A DNA stretch of 64,000 nucleotides, from positions 1 through 64,000 of the forward strand of contig JBCCHD010000001.1 in assembly GCA_039028935.1 (NCBI GenBank), in the 5' to 3' direction. The DNA comes from Pseudomonadota bacterium (GTDB lineage: Bacteria; Pseudomonadota; Gammaproteobacteria; Steroidobacterales; SZUA-146). The notes under the pieces are model-generated. The model did no database searches. It was given only the letters and a program-made list of their open reading frames with translations, and was not told where the DNA came from. The position numbers and the translations under genes are program-made. Positions 1 to 8,486 of this stretch are shown piece by piece; within the stretch, counting starts at the first letter, position 1; each line of letters opens with the position of its first letter.

Positions 1-24
1 ACTAATTAATTAAATAGTAGTAGA

Positions 25-363
25 ATGGATACCGTATTTCAAGCGCTTTCTTCCACCGTTCGCCGGCAGATGCTGGCGTATTTGTCAAAAACAAACCTAA
101 CCGCCGGTGAAATTGCCGACCGGTTTGATATGAGTAGACCGGCTGTTTCTAAGCACTTAAGCGTGCTGGAGAATGCGGGCTTGGTCGAAAGTGAGAAGAA
201 GGGACTGCACGTGCACTACAGTTTGAACAAGGACAACCTGTTCGCTGGCATGAATGACTTCCTCGTCAACTTCTGTCCGGAGGGGCGTCCGCTGAAGTTG
301 GAGAGCGCGGAAATCGAGAAGGGTCGCGTTAGCCGCCCCGACCAAGAACCAGATGCTTCCTAA
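25..363 (+). CDS. ArsR/SmtB-family winged-helix regulator, SdpR-like
   Basis: A 112-residue DNA-binding protein made almost entirely of one winged helix-turn-helix (about residues 5-80), with the recognition-helix pattern SRPAVSKHLSVLENAGLV near residues 37-55. The N-terminus (VFQALSSTVRRQML) and overall length match the SdpR-type autorepressor branch of the ArsR family, not the classical metal sensors. The ELCVCDL metal-binding motif is absent and only one Cys is visible (NFCPEG). It would act in the cytoplasm as a dimeric repressor, often of itself and of a neighbour. The preceding 24 bases are AT-rich and contain the palindrome TTAATTAA, a possible operator or promoter part. Its other target is probably to the left, outside the window, because the gene to the right (cobQ) converges on it. 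Confidence 0.8.
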   Translation: MDTVFQALSSTVRRQMLAYLSKTNLTAGEIADRFDMSRPAVSKHLSVLENAGLVESEKKGLHVHYSLNKDNLFAGMNDFLVNFCPEGRPLKLESAEIEKGRVSRPDQEPDAS

Positions 364-594
364 ACGTAGCGAAGGCAGTGAGGTTATCGTTGCCGATAGA
401 TTATCTTGAATTTCAGCGATTCGTTGTCGCACGGCGTTATTGGCATTCACCCGCCCGTCCCGACGTTGACACGTGAGTGATGGCAAGGGTGGCGTTTAAA
501 AACGCAGCCGCCGGCGATGGGGCGAATTTGATCGATCTATAGCGGCTGGATTACGGCTCAGTACGATGGGCACAAGCGACACGCGCGGCATCGG
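364..594. other. Convergent intergenic stretch, no gene seen
   Basis: The 231 bases between the regulator and the end of cobQ contain no open frame with coding character. There is a short GCGTTT/AAACGC dyad near 494-507, but its 2-base centre is too small for a hairpin and no T-run follows it. I see no convincing terminator. Confidence 0.4.
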
Positions 595-2070
595 CTAGCG
601 GTACGAAACAGGTTTAGCCGCTGCGAATAGCGCGTCGATATCGAGTGCGGCTTCAACATGATCGGCGAGTGCATCGAGCGCGGTTTCAACGGCGGCCGCG
701 TATTCGTACGCGCGAAAGGATGTCGCCCCGACGTTCTTCAACCAATACTCACGATATTGGTCGTTGGTAAACATACCGTGCACATACGTGCCCGCGATTC
801 GGCCGTCTTTACTGGTGGCACCATCGAAGTGAGAATGAATTTGAAAAAGTGGTCGATCGCAGTCGGGGCCGTGCGTATCACCTACATGAATTTCGTACCC
901 ATTGATCGGTGCGCGACTTTGCTGACACGCGCCTGTGACTTGTTGGACGTTTTTCTCAGGCGTCATGGTTGTTTCCACATTCAGCAAACCGAGACCGTCT
1001 GCACTACCGGGCGGACCATCGACACCAGCAGGATCGTGGATTCGGTTCCCTAACAGTTGATAGCCACCACAAATACCAAGAACGCGTCCGCCCGCACGCA
1101 CATGTGCGTGAATATCATGATCCCAGCCTTGTTCACGTAGAAAGGCGAGATCACCAAGCGTGGATTTTGTGCCGAATAGAATCACTACGTCGCTGTCACG
1201 AGGCAGCGGCTGTCCTGGCGGTGTCCAGGTAAACTCAACGCCGTGCTGCTGGCGAAGCGGGTCCGCGTCGTCAAAATTGGCCATGCGTGAGAGCATCGGG
1301 GCCGAGATCCGCAGCGTATCAGTTTGCGATGGAGCGAGTGGCGCAACATTCACGGCGTCTTCGGCTGGCAAGCGCGCAATGGTTGGAAGCCAGGGCACCA
1401 CGCCAAATGCTTGCCAGCCGGTGTGGTCGACGATGGCGTCGACACCGGCATCAAAGAGCCGCGGATCGCCGCGGAATTTATTCACAATGAAGCCGGTAAT
1501 CATGGCGGCGTCCGCTTTGTCGAGCACGGTTTGAGTGCCGACTAAGCTTGCGATTACGCCTCCGCGTTCGATATCTGCAATGAGACAGACTGGCACGCCC
1601 GCCTCACGCGCAAACCCCATGTTGGCGATGTCGCCTACGCGAAGGTTGATCTCCGCTGGGCTGCCCGCGCCTTCAACGATAATCAAGTCGAATTCGTCGG
1701 CAAGTCGAGTAAAGCTGTGCAGCACCGGTTTGAGCAGCGCGCCGCGCTCGCGCATGTAGTCGGCAGCGGCGCTCGTGGACACCGCCTTACCGTGCACCAC
1801 CACTTGAGCGGTGCGATCCGTTTGCGGCTTTAACAACACCGGATTGAAGTCAATGCGGGGGTCGAGTTTGGCTGCTTGGGCTTGCAACGCCTGAGCACGA
1901 CCGATCTCGCCGCCGTCTTGGCAAGCCGCTGCGTTGTTGGACATGTTCTGCGGTTTAAAAGGCGCGACCGACACACCGCGACGATAGGCGATGCGGACCA
2001 GCGCCGCGGTCAGAATCGATTTTCCGACGTCCGAACCCGTGCCTTGAAGCATGATGGCTTTGGCGGTCAC
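595..2070 (-). CDS. cobQ: Cobyric acid synthase (adenosylcobyrinate a,c-diamide amidase)
   Basis: Glutamine- and ATP-dependent amidation of four side chains of adenosylcobyrinic acid diamide to give cobyric acid, a cytoplasmic step in cobalamin synthesis. The N-terminal half has the dethiobiotin-synthetase-like P-loop QGTGSDVGKS (about residues 9-18) and FKPQNMSNN. The C-terminal class-I amidotransferase domain has the nucleophile in LGICGGYQLLG (Cys about 334) and the His of GTYVHGMF (about 431). I chose the GTG at 2070 because GGGGAG lies about 8 bases upstream and translation then begins directly at the conserved TAKAIMLQG. The frame stays open to an ATG at 2121 without family-like sequence. 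Length is about 491 residues, normal for CobQ. It is the last gene of the cobT-cobS-cobC-cobQ operon. Confidence 0.95.
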   Translation of the reverse strand: MTAKAIMLQGTGSDVGKSILTAALVRIAYRRGVSVAPFKPQNMSNNAAACQDGGEIGRAQALQAQAAKLDPRIDFNPVLLKPQTDRTAQVVVHGKAVSTSAAADYMRERGALLKPVLHSFTRLADEFDLIIVEGAGSPAEINLRVGDIANMGFAREAGVPVCLIADIERGGVIASLVGTQTVLDKADAAMITGFIVNKFRGDPRLFDAGVDAIVDHTGWQAFGVVPWLPTIARLPAEDAVNVAPLAPSQTDTLRISAPMLSRMANFDDADPLRQQHGVEFTWTPPGQPLPRDSDVVILFGTKSTLGDLAFLREQGWDHDIHAHVRAGGRVLGICGGYQLLGNRIHDPAGVDGPPGSADGLGLLNVETTMTPEKNVQQVTGACQQSRAPINGYEIHVGDTHGPDCDRPLFQIHSHFDGATSKDGRIAGTYVHGMFTNDQYREYWLKNVGATSFRAYEYAAAVETALDALADHVEAALDIDALFAAAKPVSYR

Positions 2071-2166
2071 GTTGCCATCTCCCCGTTTACAAACGGCAGG
2101 TTCACGCGCAACCCGCAGCATTCATCGCGCACAGACCATGCTCGGCGTGTTTCATCAATACTGTAT

Positions 2167-2715
2167 TTACTCATCAGCGCTTGTGTTTCGCGTAGCGGCG
2201 TCAGGCCAGGCAATCGTCTCGCCGTACCCGATGGATGTTTTAAAATCGTCTGCGGTATTCCCGGTGGCAAACACCGCGCGCACCACGCCAGCATGACAGA
2301 CAATGAGTGTCGTGCCGTCATGTTTTTTATAGTCATTCATCGCGTTGAGGCACCGGTCGCGAAAGGCGCGCACACATTCACCGCCGTGGGGCTTGGCATC
2401 GAGAAAGTCGGCGGCCCAGGCATCGAGTTCGTCGCGTGGCAAAGCCGACCAAGGCTGGCCTTCCCACTGACCAAAATCCATTTCGCGGACACGTTCGTCG
2501 ATGTGCACGGACAGCTGTCGGCGCGAGGCGATGTTCTCCGCCAGTCGTCTAGCCCGCTGCAGTGGACTGGCAACGATGCGTTGGACAGTCGGCAGCGTTG
2601 CGACGGCCGTTTCGGCATCGCTCGCGAACGTGTTGGCTAGTTCGATGTCCAGCGCGCCGTAGCAAACGTCTTGACCCAGCACGGGTCGCGTATGACGCAT
2701 TAAGAGGATTGCCAC
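2167..2715 (-). CDS. cobC: Histidine phosphatase, alpha-ribazole-5'-phosphate phosphatase type
   Basis: A 182-residue branch-1 histidine phosphatase. The phosphohistidine motif LLMRHTRP lies at residues 4-11, the SPLQRARR arginine motif near 50, the acidic EMDFGQWEG near 77-85, and the second catalytic His in VCHAGVVRA near 140. The expected role is removal of the 5'-phosphate from alpha-ribazole phosphate (or from adenosylcobalamin 5'-phosphate) in nucleotide-loop assembly. The general family is broad. The CobC assignment rests on position, because the start overlaps the end of cobS by 16 bases and cobQ follows. Confidence 0.88.
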   Translation of the reverse strand: MAILLMRHTRPVLGQDVCYGALDIELANTFASDAETAVATLPTVQRIVASPLQRARRLAENIASRRQLSVHIDERVREMDFGQWEGQPWSALPRDELDAWAADFLDAKPHGGECVRAFRDRCLNAMNDYKKHDGTTLIVCHAGVVRAVFATGNTADDFKTSIGYGETIAWPDAATRNTSADE

Positions 2716-3473
2716 AGCAGCAATCCAAGGTAGAGACTCAGTTCACTGAGCTGTTGAACAGCGCCCAGCGTATCGCCTGTGTAGCCACCGAGGCGGCGTT
2801 CGAACAGCGCGCGCATAAACACATGGCCGACAAGAACCGCAACGAGCGCATAAACTGCGGCCGTAATCTCGGTGGCGACTGTAAGCCAGGCGAGCAGCAG
2901 CAGACCGGTGCCGCCGGCGACAAGCAGTCCGGTTTTGTCGATGCCAGCCGCCGTGGGTTTGCCGATACCGTGATCACGTACGTAGTGACCGGTTGCGATG
3001 ACAGCAACTGCGGAGAGTCGCGACAGGCCGTGCGCCACAACAAACGCAATGACAACGAGTTGCGATGATAGAGCAGACAGTGCAGCGGCCTTGGCAGCGA
3101 GCACCATGACCAGCGCCAACGTACCGTAGGTGCCTATCCGACTGTCGCGCATGATCTCGAGCGACTGCTCACGCTCAATGCCGCCCAGACCATCAAAGGT
3201 ATCGGCAAGCCCGTCTTCATGAAAGCCGCCGGTGATCAACAAGCCCGCACCGAGCGCAAGAATCACGGCAACCGTTGGGGTCAACGACGACTCGGCAAGA
3301 AGATAGACAAGCGCACAGAGCGCGCCAACCAACGCGCCAACCAACGGGTAGTAGCGCGCCGCCGCGGTGAGTCGTTCGGGCGTGAAGGCGTTGCCCACGG
3401 GGATAGGCAGTCGGGTCAGAAACTGCACGGCCAGTGCAAAAATCGCTAGTTCATTCAGCGCGCGTTGTTTCAT
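2700..3473 (-). CDS. cobS: Adenosylcobinamide-GDP ribazoletransferase
   Basis: An integral-membrane enzyme of 257 residues that joins adenosylcobinamide-GDP to alpha-ribazole (phosphate) to make cobalamin (phosphate). The family signature is clear: FLTRLPIP near residue 19 and GGFHEDGLADTFDG near 81-94, the acidic metal-binding loop. At least five hydrophobic segments follow. Its ATG overlaps the cobT stop (ATGA), which indicates translational coupling. The kinase/guanylyltransferase CobU/CobP that supplies its substrate is not in the window. Confidence 0.95.
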   Translation of the reverse strand: MKQRALNELAIFALAVQFLTRLPIPVGNAFTPERLTAAARYYPLVGALVGALCALVYLLAESSLTPTVAVILALGAGLLITGGFHEDGLADTFDGLGGIEREQSLEIMRDSRIGTYGTLALVMVLAAKAAALSALSSQLVVIAFVVAHGLSRLSAVAVIATGHYVRDHGIGKPTAAGIDKTGLLVAGGTGLLLLAWLTVATEITAAVYALVAVLVGHVFMRALFERRLGGYTGDTLGAVQQLSELSLYLGLLLWQSS

Positions 3474-4519
3474 GCCGGGCCATCCACACCTGCGCTATCG
3501 AAGCTTGCCATGTCTCGTAAAAAGGCACCGGCGGCCTGTACGAGTGGCCAGGCGAGCAGAGCGCCTGTGCCTTCACCGAGTCGCAGCCCAAGACCCAACA
3601 GCGGCTTAGCATCGAGCGATTGGAGCAGCGGCGTGTGGCCGCTCTCAACGGAATGGTGTGCGAACACGAGCGCGGGACGAATAGCGGGATCAATCGCGAT
3701 CGCCGCTTGCGCTGCCGCCGAACAAATAAAGCCATCGACCAACACCAAACGTCTGGCACGAGCGGCGCCGAGCATCGCGCCGGCAATCATGACTATTTCA
3801 AAACCCGCGTATTCGCGCAGCGCGTCGTGAGGGGGGAGCTCAGAGGCGGTGCGCGCGGCCGCTTTAGTGAGCAAGTTCCGCTTGCGCTTGAGGCCCGCAT
3901 CGTCATGACCCGTGCCACGTCCAGTTAATTGGGCGACTTCAATGCCCGTCAATTTGGCGGCGACCAGGCTCGCGGCTGCGGTGTTGCCAATGCCCATATC
4001 CCCGAACGCCACAACAGGGTGTGGGGCGTCGCGGCCCAGACACTCGCCGATGGTCAGCGCGGTCTGACATTCCTGTGCGGTCATGGCCGGTGCGTCGATC
4101 GCGTTGTCGGTGCCGCTTCGAATTCGATGGGACAACAGCGCGGCGTCATCGACCGGATCACCGGCGACCCCCGCATCGACGACCTGCATCGATACTCCCA
4201 GGGTATTGCAAAACACGTTCGCGGCGGCGCCACCCTGAAGGAAGTTGATGAGCATTTGGCGGGTGACAGACTGTGGATAGGCTGACACACCCTCTAGTGC
4301 CATGCCGTGGTCGCCGGCAAATATCGTTAAACCGCACGAGGACGTGTTAGGCGATAGGGAGCGCTGAAGTCGCGCGAGCTGCGCGGCCAGCGCTTCGATG
4401 CGGCCGAGTGACCCCACTGGCTTGGTCTTTCCGTCGATCAGTGCCTGCAGTCTGGTTTCGAATGCGGCGGATGAAAGATCGTCTGTGACAGAGTCAGGCG
4501 GTGGAGGCATGATGAGCAT
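3470..4519 (-). CDS. cobT: Nicotinate-nucleotide--dimethylbenzimidazole phosphoribosyltransferase
   Basis: Activates the lower ligand by transferring phosphoribose from nicotinate mononucleotide to 5,6-dimethylbenzimidazole. The 349-residue protein has the family motifs KTKPVGSLGRIE, FAGDHGMALEGVSAYPQSV, GDMGIGNTAAAS and, near the C-terminus, LRLGEGTGA with the catalytic Glu. The frame opens at 4519 and a second ATG lies at 4510 (MPPPPDSV); either could be the start. It is the first gene of the cobalamin operon. I looked upstream (4520-4629) for a B12 riboswitch and found no recognisable B12 box. Confidence 0.95.
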   Translation of the reverse strand: MLIMPPPPDSVTDDLSSAAFETRLQALIDGKTKPVGSLGRIEALAAQLARLQRSLSPNTSSCGLTIFAGDHGMALEGVSAYPQSVTRQMLINFLQGGAAANVFCNTLGVSMQVVDAGVAGDPVDDAALLSHRIRSGTDNAIDAPAMTAQECQTALTIGECLGRDAPHPVVAFGDMGIGNTAAASLVAAKLTGIEVAQLTGRGTGHDDAGLKRKRNLLTKAAARTASELPPHDALREYAGFEIVMIAGAMLGAARARRLVLVDGFICSAAAQAAIAIDPAIRPALVFAHHSVESGHTPLLQSLDAKPLLGLGLRLGEGTGALLAWPLVQAAGAFLRDMASFDSAGVDGPA

Positions 4520-4629
4520 TCCGAAATATCTGCGTCAAAAACACCGGTCGATTCGCGTGTTGTGCCAAGTCTCTAAACCGGTCGGCGCAGTGTAACTGAA
4601 GTGGGCACACGAGCAGTATGCCGATTGCG

Positions 4630-5700
4630 TCAGTCGGACAATGATTCAACAGGCGCCGCGATCGTCATCACGCTGTCGCCCTGGCGGATCGGTGGACCCG
4701 CCAGTCCATAAATGCCATGCCCGGAAGCGGGTGCGATCACGGTTTCAACGACCTTGCCTTGGTAATCCCGAAGCGTGCCGAGAATGTCGCCCTTTTTTAC
4801 TGGTCCGCTGTGACGGGTGGGTGTCCACAAACCGCTGTGATTGACAGGGACCGATTGGGTGCCGTCGAACAATCGGGGTTTGACGTTGTCTTTGGCGGGT
4901 AAGGGTTCCAGCATGCCCAAAAAGGCCAGCGCCCGACTCAGTCCGTCGACGATCAAGTTTACGTCTTGCTCACGGCGACTGCCGTTTTGTCCCACCTCGA
5001 CGAGCACGGTGGGCAAGCCCTGCGCCACCGCTTGCCGATTTAACGAACGGCGTCGATCAACCTGCGCCTGTGTGTTCATTTTGTACCGGACAACGTTTGG
5101 AAAGCCCATCGCCAACGCCACTCCGAGCGCCGTGTCGTAATCGCTCGCGAGCGGCCCACCATACACGCCGATGAACGCCTCCAGCCATTCGGCGCCATCA
5201 CCGCTATGAACATCGAAAACAAAGTCCGCTCTGGGGATGACCTGGGAGGATAGGGCGTAAGCAATTCTCTCAGTTTGAGTGCCGTCCGGCGTCCCGGGAA
5301 ACGACCGATTGAGATTTTTACGGTCGAATGGGTTCACATACGGAGAGCGGTTTTCAAAGGCCGGTATGTTGGCCACTCGCACGATGATCAACGTGCCGCG
5401 CAGTGTCGACGGTGCTAGGCGTTCGATCAGTCGATCTGCGGCGATAATGGGTGCAAATTCATAGCCATGCACCCCTGCAACCATCAACGCTGTGGGGCCG
5501 TTTTCGGTACCGCGAATAACCGACAGTGGAATGTGGGTTGCCGGTGCGCGTTCCGAGGCGTCGATAGGGAGTGAAAAATGATGAGTCTCGCCGATCCCAA
5601 TGGCAAACGGGTCGGTATGAGGTGGCTCTTGGGCCAGCACGAACGGATTGTGGGTCAACCACGCGGCAATCGTCAGCATCAATATTAATCGATATTTCAT
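4630..5700 (-). CDS. Exported succinylglutamate desuccinylase/aspartoacylase-family zinc hydrolase
   Basis: A predicted periplasmic, zinc-dependent amide/ester hydrolase of the M14-like AstE/AspA group. A signal peptide (MKYRLILMLTIAAWL...VLAQ) is followed by the zinc site VAGVHGYEFAP (His and Glu, near residues 65-75) and the third ligand in VFDVHSGDGAEW; the substrate-arginine region reads KNLNRSFPGTPDG. The C-terminal domain (KKGDILGTL) resembles the beta-barrel of this group. I chose the ATG at 5700 because GAAGG sits 9 bases upstream and the signal peptide starts there; the open frame extends to 5736. The substrate is unknown: the family cleaves N-acyl amino acids, and in the periplasm it could act on acylated or peptide-like metabolites. 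It is transcribed away from the TonB-receptor group. Confidence 0.75.
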   Translation of the reverse strand: MKYRLILMLTIAAWLTHNPFVLAQEPPHTDPFAIGIGETHHFSLPIDASERAPATHIPLSVIRGTENGPTALMVAGVHGYEFAPIIAADRLIERLAPSTLRGTLIIVRVANIPAFENRSPYVNPFDRKNLNRSFPGTPDGTQTERIAYALSSQVIPRADFVFDVHSGDGAEWLEAFIGVYGGPLASDYDTALGVALAMGFPNVVRYKMNTQAQVDRRRSLNRQAVAQGLPTVLVEVGQNGSRREQDVNLIVDGLSRALAFLGMLEPLPAKDNVKPRLFDGTQSVPVNHSGLWTPTRHSGPVKKGDILGTLRDYQGKVVETVIAPASGHGIYGLAGPPIRQGDSVMTIAAPVESLSD

Positions 5701-5774
5701 GACACGGCCTTCACACTCATTTGCATCATCAAACACTATAGTTCAATCAACTCAAATTGTGTTAACGTCCGCTT

Positions 5775-6068
5775 GTGATCATCCATAGCAATAAAGTACG
5801 TTTTAGCTTGGTGCTGCTTCTGGTAGTCGGCCATGCGTACGCCATTGCACACGCGGCTGAACACAGCATTGGTCATCACGGTCACGAATGTCAGCAGTGC
5901 GTCTATGGCGCTCAAAATGACGATAATTCCGACGCCATGCTGGAGTCTGCACCCGACGCGGTTATTCGATCACACCGCGATCAGCCCGACTGTTCCACCG
6001 TTGATCACGATCCTCTTGTCGTCGATTTTGTTCTCCCCCCGCCAACCGGTCCCCCTACTGCCGACTGA
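5775..6068 (+). CDS. Small His/Cys-rich exported protein, DUF2946-like
   Basis: A 97-residue protein with a hydrophobic export signal (about residues 9-28) and a metal-binding-looking cluster immediately after it: HAAEHSIGHHGHECQQCVYG, with five His and a CxxC. The tail is acidic with more His and ends in a Pro-rich stretch. The frame opens with GTG and has no strong ribosome-binding site, so the exact start is uncertain. It resembles the short DUF2946-type proteins found next to metal-linked TonB receptors, and a TonB receptor follows 169 bases downstream. A role in periplasmic copper or zinc binding is an inference from these residues and the neighbour. Confidence 0.55.
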   Translation: MIIHSNKVRFSLVLLLVVGHAYAIAHAAEHSIGHHGHECQQCVYGAQNDDNSDAMLESAPDAVIRSHRDQPDCSTVDHDPLVVDFVLPPPTGPPTAD

Positions 6069-6178
6069 TCGACTCATTTAAGTGACGTGACACTGAGGCC
6101 TGCGCTGAAGCCAGCACAGTGCCGTGTTCGCCCATGTGGCGAATCAATGTTGGTTGTCCGTTTGTAGTTCGTGACGTT

Positions 6179-6193
6179 CACACAAGGTGTGTG
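6179..6193. promoter_or_regulatory. Inverted repeat upstream of TonB receptor
   Basis: CACACA-AGG-TGTGTG, a perfect 6-base dyad with a 3-base centre, lies about 45 bases before the receptor start. It could be an operator half-site pair. It does not look like a Fur box. Confidence 0.3.
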
Positions 6194-6237
6194 CGCGTTT
6201 GCTTCGTGTAAATTTTGAACATTGTAGGGGATTCATC

Positions 6238-8475
6238 ATGCTTAGTTATAAGCAAACTTGTCCGGGCGTGCGGCGTGCCGGACGCCGACCTGTGGCTTAC
6301 GGCGTGTTGCCATTGGTCACCGCGGTTGCGTTTTCATTGGCAGGACCCGGCGCCTTGGCGCAGACTGAGGATTCGTCGAATCAGGTAGTCGAGAATGTGT
6401 TTGTCATCGGTGAGCGGCGCGCCTACCAGGGTGCCTTCGATACACAGGAAGTGCCATCAGTCACCCAAGTCGTGGGAGCCGAGCTGATTGAAGAAGTGGG
6501 CGCGCTCAACCTCAACGAGGCGCTGGATCTGTCCGCGACCGTTGCGCGGCAGAATAACTTTGGTGGCTTGTGGAACAGTTTTTCTATCCGTGGTTTTTCT
6601 GGTGACATTAACCTTCCAAGTGGGTTTCTCGTTAACGGATTCAATGCCGGTCGAGGCTTTGGCGGGCCCCGTGATCTGGTCGGTATTGAAGCGGTTGAAA
6701 TCTTAAAAGGACCTCGGTCAGCCTTGTTTGGGCGTGGTGAGCCAGGCGGTACCGTAAATTTGGTGACGAAACGCCCCGAGTTTGAGACGGGTGGCAACGC
6801 TCGCTTGACGCTCGGCAGTTGGCAACAGGTTCGTGTCGAAGGCGACTACCAAACCACCTTCGGTGTTGATGATGGAGTGGGTTTGCGCCTGGTCGGCTTC
6901 TATGAAGATGCGGAGAGTTTTCGGGACACCGTTGAAACCAATCGCATCGGCTTTTATCCGTCGATCACATTTAATTTGACCGATGAAACGCGCTTGACGT
7001 ACGAACTGGAATACACCGAGCAGGAAATTCCGTTCGATCGGGGTGTCGCGTTTACCGAGGACTTTGGCTTTACGCCGCGCGACACCTTTGTAGGCGAGCC
7101 GGGTGACGGTCCAATCGATACCGAAGTCGTCGGGCATCAGCTTGAACTTCAGCATAACTTCTCGGACAACTGGAGTTTGCTCGCCGGTTTTGGATTCCGC
7201 ACCACATCCCTGGAAGGGAACGCGTCGGAGACCAACTTTGGTGGTCGTCAAACGCTGTTTCTCGACGGCCAAACGCTGTCGCGTTTTTTCCGTTTCCGCG
7301 ACTTTGACTCCGACTACACCGTATTGCGTGCCGAAATAGCAGGTCAATTTGATACGGGCAGCGTGCAGCATCGACTGCTGTTCGGCATGGACTACGATCA
7401 GTTCGAAAACAGTTTGTTTATATTGCGCTTCCGTCCCGGCTTTTTCCCGGCTGGAACCGATATCAACACACTGGATCCGGCGGAGTATCTGTTTCTCGAC
7501 GTGTTTAATCCGGTTTACGGCCAGTTTCCTCAGCCTGTTCCGGGTCCGAACACCGATCGTGAGGAAGATCTCGATGGGTTCGGTTTTTACCTTCAAGATC
7601 AAATCGACATCACCGAACAGTTTCAGGTTCGATTGGGGTTGCGATGGGATGACTTTGAGCAGGATTTGACCAATCTACGTGCGGACCCTGTGACGACGAC
7701 CACATCGTCGGACACTCGAGTCTCGCCTCAGGTCGGTGCTGTGTATTTGGTTAACGATGGTTTCAGCGTCTACGGGTCTTATGGCGAAGGTTTCCGTCAG
7801 CAAACGGGTTCCGACTTTCAGGGTAACCAGTTTGATCCCAATGTCACGGAGTCAGCAGAGCTTGGCTTCAAGCTGGATTTGAGCTACTTCAATAGCAATG
7901 TCAACGGTTCGCTGACCGCAACGATCTTCCAAGTTGATCAAAGCAATATTTTGGTCAACGACGATCGTCCCGAAGCGGTGGCGGCGGGGTTCTTCTCGCG
8001 CTCGGCGGGTGAAGCTCGGAGTCGCGGTCTCGAACTGGACGCTAATTTGGAAACCCAGAGCGGATGGAGCGTATGGTTTTCGTATGCGTTTACCGATGCG
8101 GAATTTACCAACAGTAACCCCGACGCCGATTTCGGTGCTCAGATTGAAGCCGGTGATTCACTGATCAATTCGCCTGAACATCAGTTGAACGTCCAAGTGA
8201 GTAAACGGTTTGATGTTAATGGCCGGGCGGCTCAGGTGGGCGCCGGTTTGCAGTATACCGATGAGCGTTTAGGTTGGACGGCGTTCGATTTCTTTTTGCC
8301 AAGTTACACAACGGCAAGATTGTTTGGTGAGATCGAATTGACGGACGCCGTAACCGTGCGGCTTGATGTCGACAATCTCTTCGATGAGACGTTTTATACC
8401 AACTCGTTCGCCGATGTGTGGGTCGAGCCCGGTACGCCGCAGCGCTTCCGCCTGTCGGCACTGTTCGACTTTTAG
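6238..8475 (+). CDS. TonB-dependent siderophore-type outer-membrane receptor
   Basis: A 745-residue outer-membrane receptor that would import a metal chelate using TonB energy. A signal peptide ends near GALAQ (residue about 41). The TonB-box region (NVFVIGE) comes next, then the plug domain with SIRGFSG and VEILKGPRSALFGRGEPGGTVNLVTKRP (near residues 118-180), the signature of the siderophore-receptor subfamily. The 22-strand barrel ends in a terminal aromatic (LSALFDF), as expected for BAM recognition. The ATG at 6238 follows AGGGGATTCATC; a longer open frame begins at 6187 but lacks a signal-like start. Eleven bases separate it from the ABC ATPase gene, so receptor and ABC genes probably share a transcript. 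Confidence 0.92.
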   Translation: MLSYKQTCPGVRRAGRRPVAYGVLPLVTAVAFSLAGPGALAQTEDSSNQVVENVFVIGERRAYQGAFDTQEVPSVTQVVGAELIEEVGALNLNEALDLSATVARQNNFGGLWNSFSIRGFSGDINLPSGFLVNGFNAGRGFGGPRDLVGIEAVEILKGPRSALFGRGEPGGTVNLVTKRPEFETGGNARLTLGSWQQVRVEGDYQTTFGVDDGVGLRLVGFYEDAESFRDTVETNRIGFYPSITFNLTDETRLTYELEYTEQEIPFDRGVAFTEDFGFTPRDTFVGEPGDGPIDTEVVGHQLELQHNFSDNWSLLAGFGFRTTSLEGNASETNFGGRQTLFLDGQTLSRFFRFRDFDSDYTVLRAEIAGQFDTGSVQHRLLFGMDYDQFENSLFILRFRPGFFPAGTDINTLDPAEYLFLDVFNPVYGQFPQPVPGPNTDREEDLDGFGFYLQDQIDITEQFQVRLGLRWDDFEQDLTNLRADPVTTTTSSDTRVSPQVGAVYLVNDGFSVYGSYGEGFRQQTGSDFQGNQFDPNVTESAELGFKLDLSYFNSNVNGSLTATIFQVDQSNILVNDDRPEAVAAGFFSRSAGEARSRGLELDANLETQSGWSVWFSYAFTDAEFTNSNPDADFGAQIEAGDSLINSPEHQLNVQVSKRFDVNGRAAQVGAGLQYTDERLGWTAFDFFLPSYTTARLFGEIELTDAVTVRLDVDNLFDETFYTNSFADVWVEPGTPQRFRLSALFDF

Positions 8476-8486
8476 GAGTGACTCCG

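Noticed and set aside
494-507. Terminator at GCGTTT/AAACGC
   Set aside because: The centre is only 2 bases and there is no T-run, so it cannot form a standard intrinsic terminator.
1876-2640. 254-residue open frame on the plus strand across cobC/cobQ
   Set aside because: It lies antisense to two genes with clear family motifs and has no recognisable domain; it is a shadow of GC-rich coding DNA.
4520-4760. Cobalamin riboswitch before cobT
   Set aside because: No B12-box consensus or matching paired elements seen; the short upstream DNA reaches the next gene after about 110 bases. A covariance search would settle it.
5701-6237. Fur box before the siderophore-type receptor
   Set aside because: No GATAATGATAATC-like 19-base pattern; only an unrelated CACACA/TGTGTG dyad was found.
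6718-7602. 294-residue open frame antisense to the first TonB receptor
   Set aside because: No domain, no ribosome-binding site, fully inside a strongly supported gene on the other strand.
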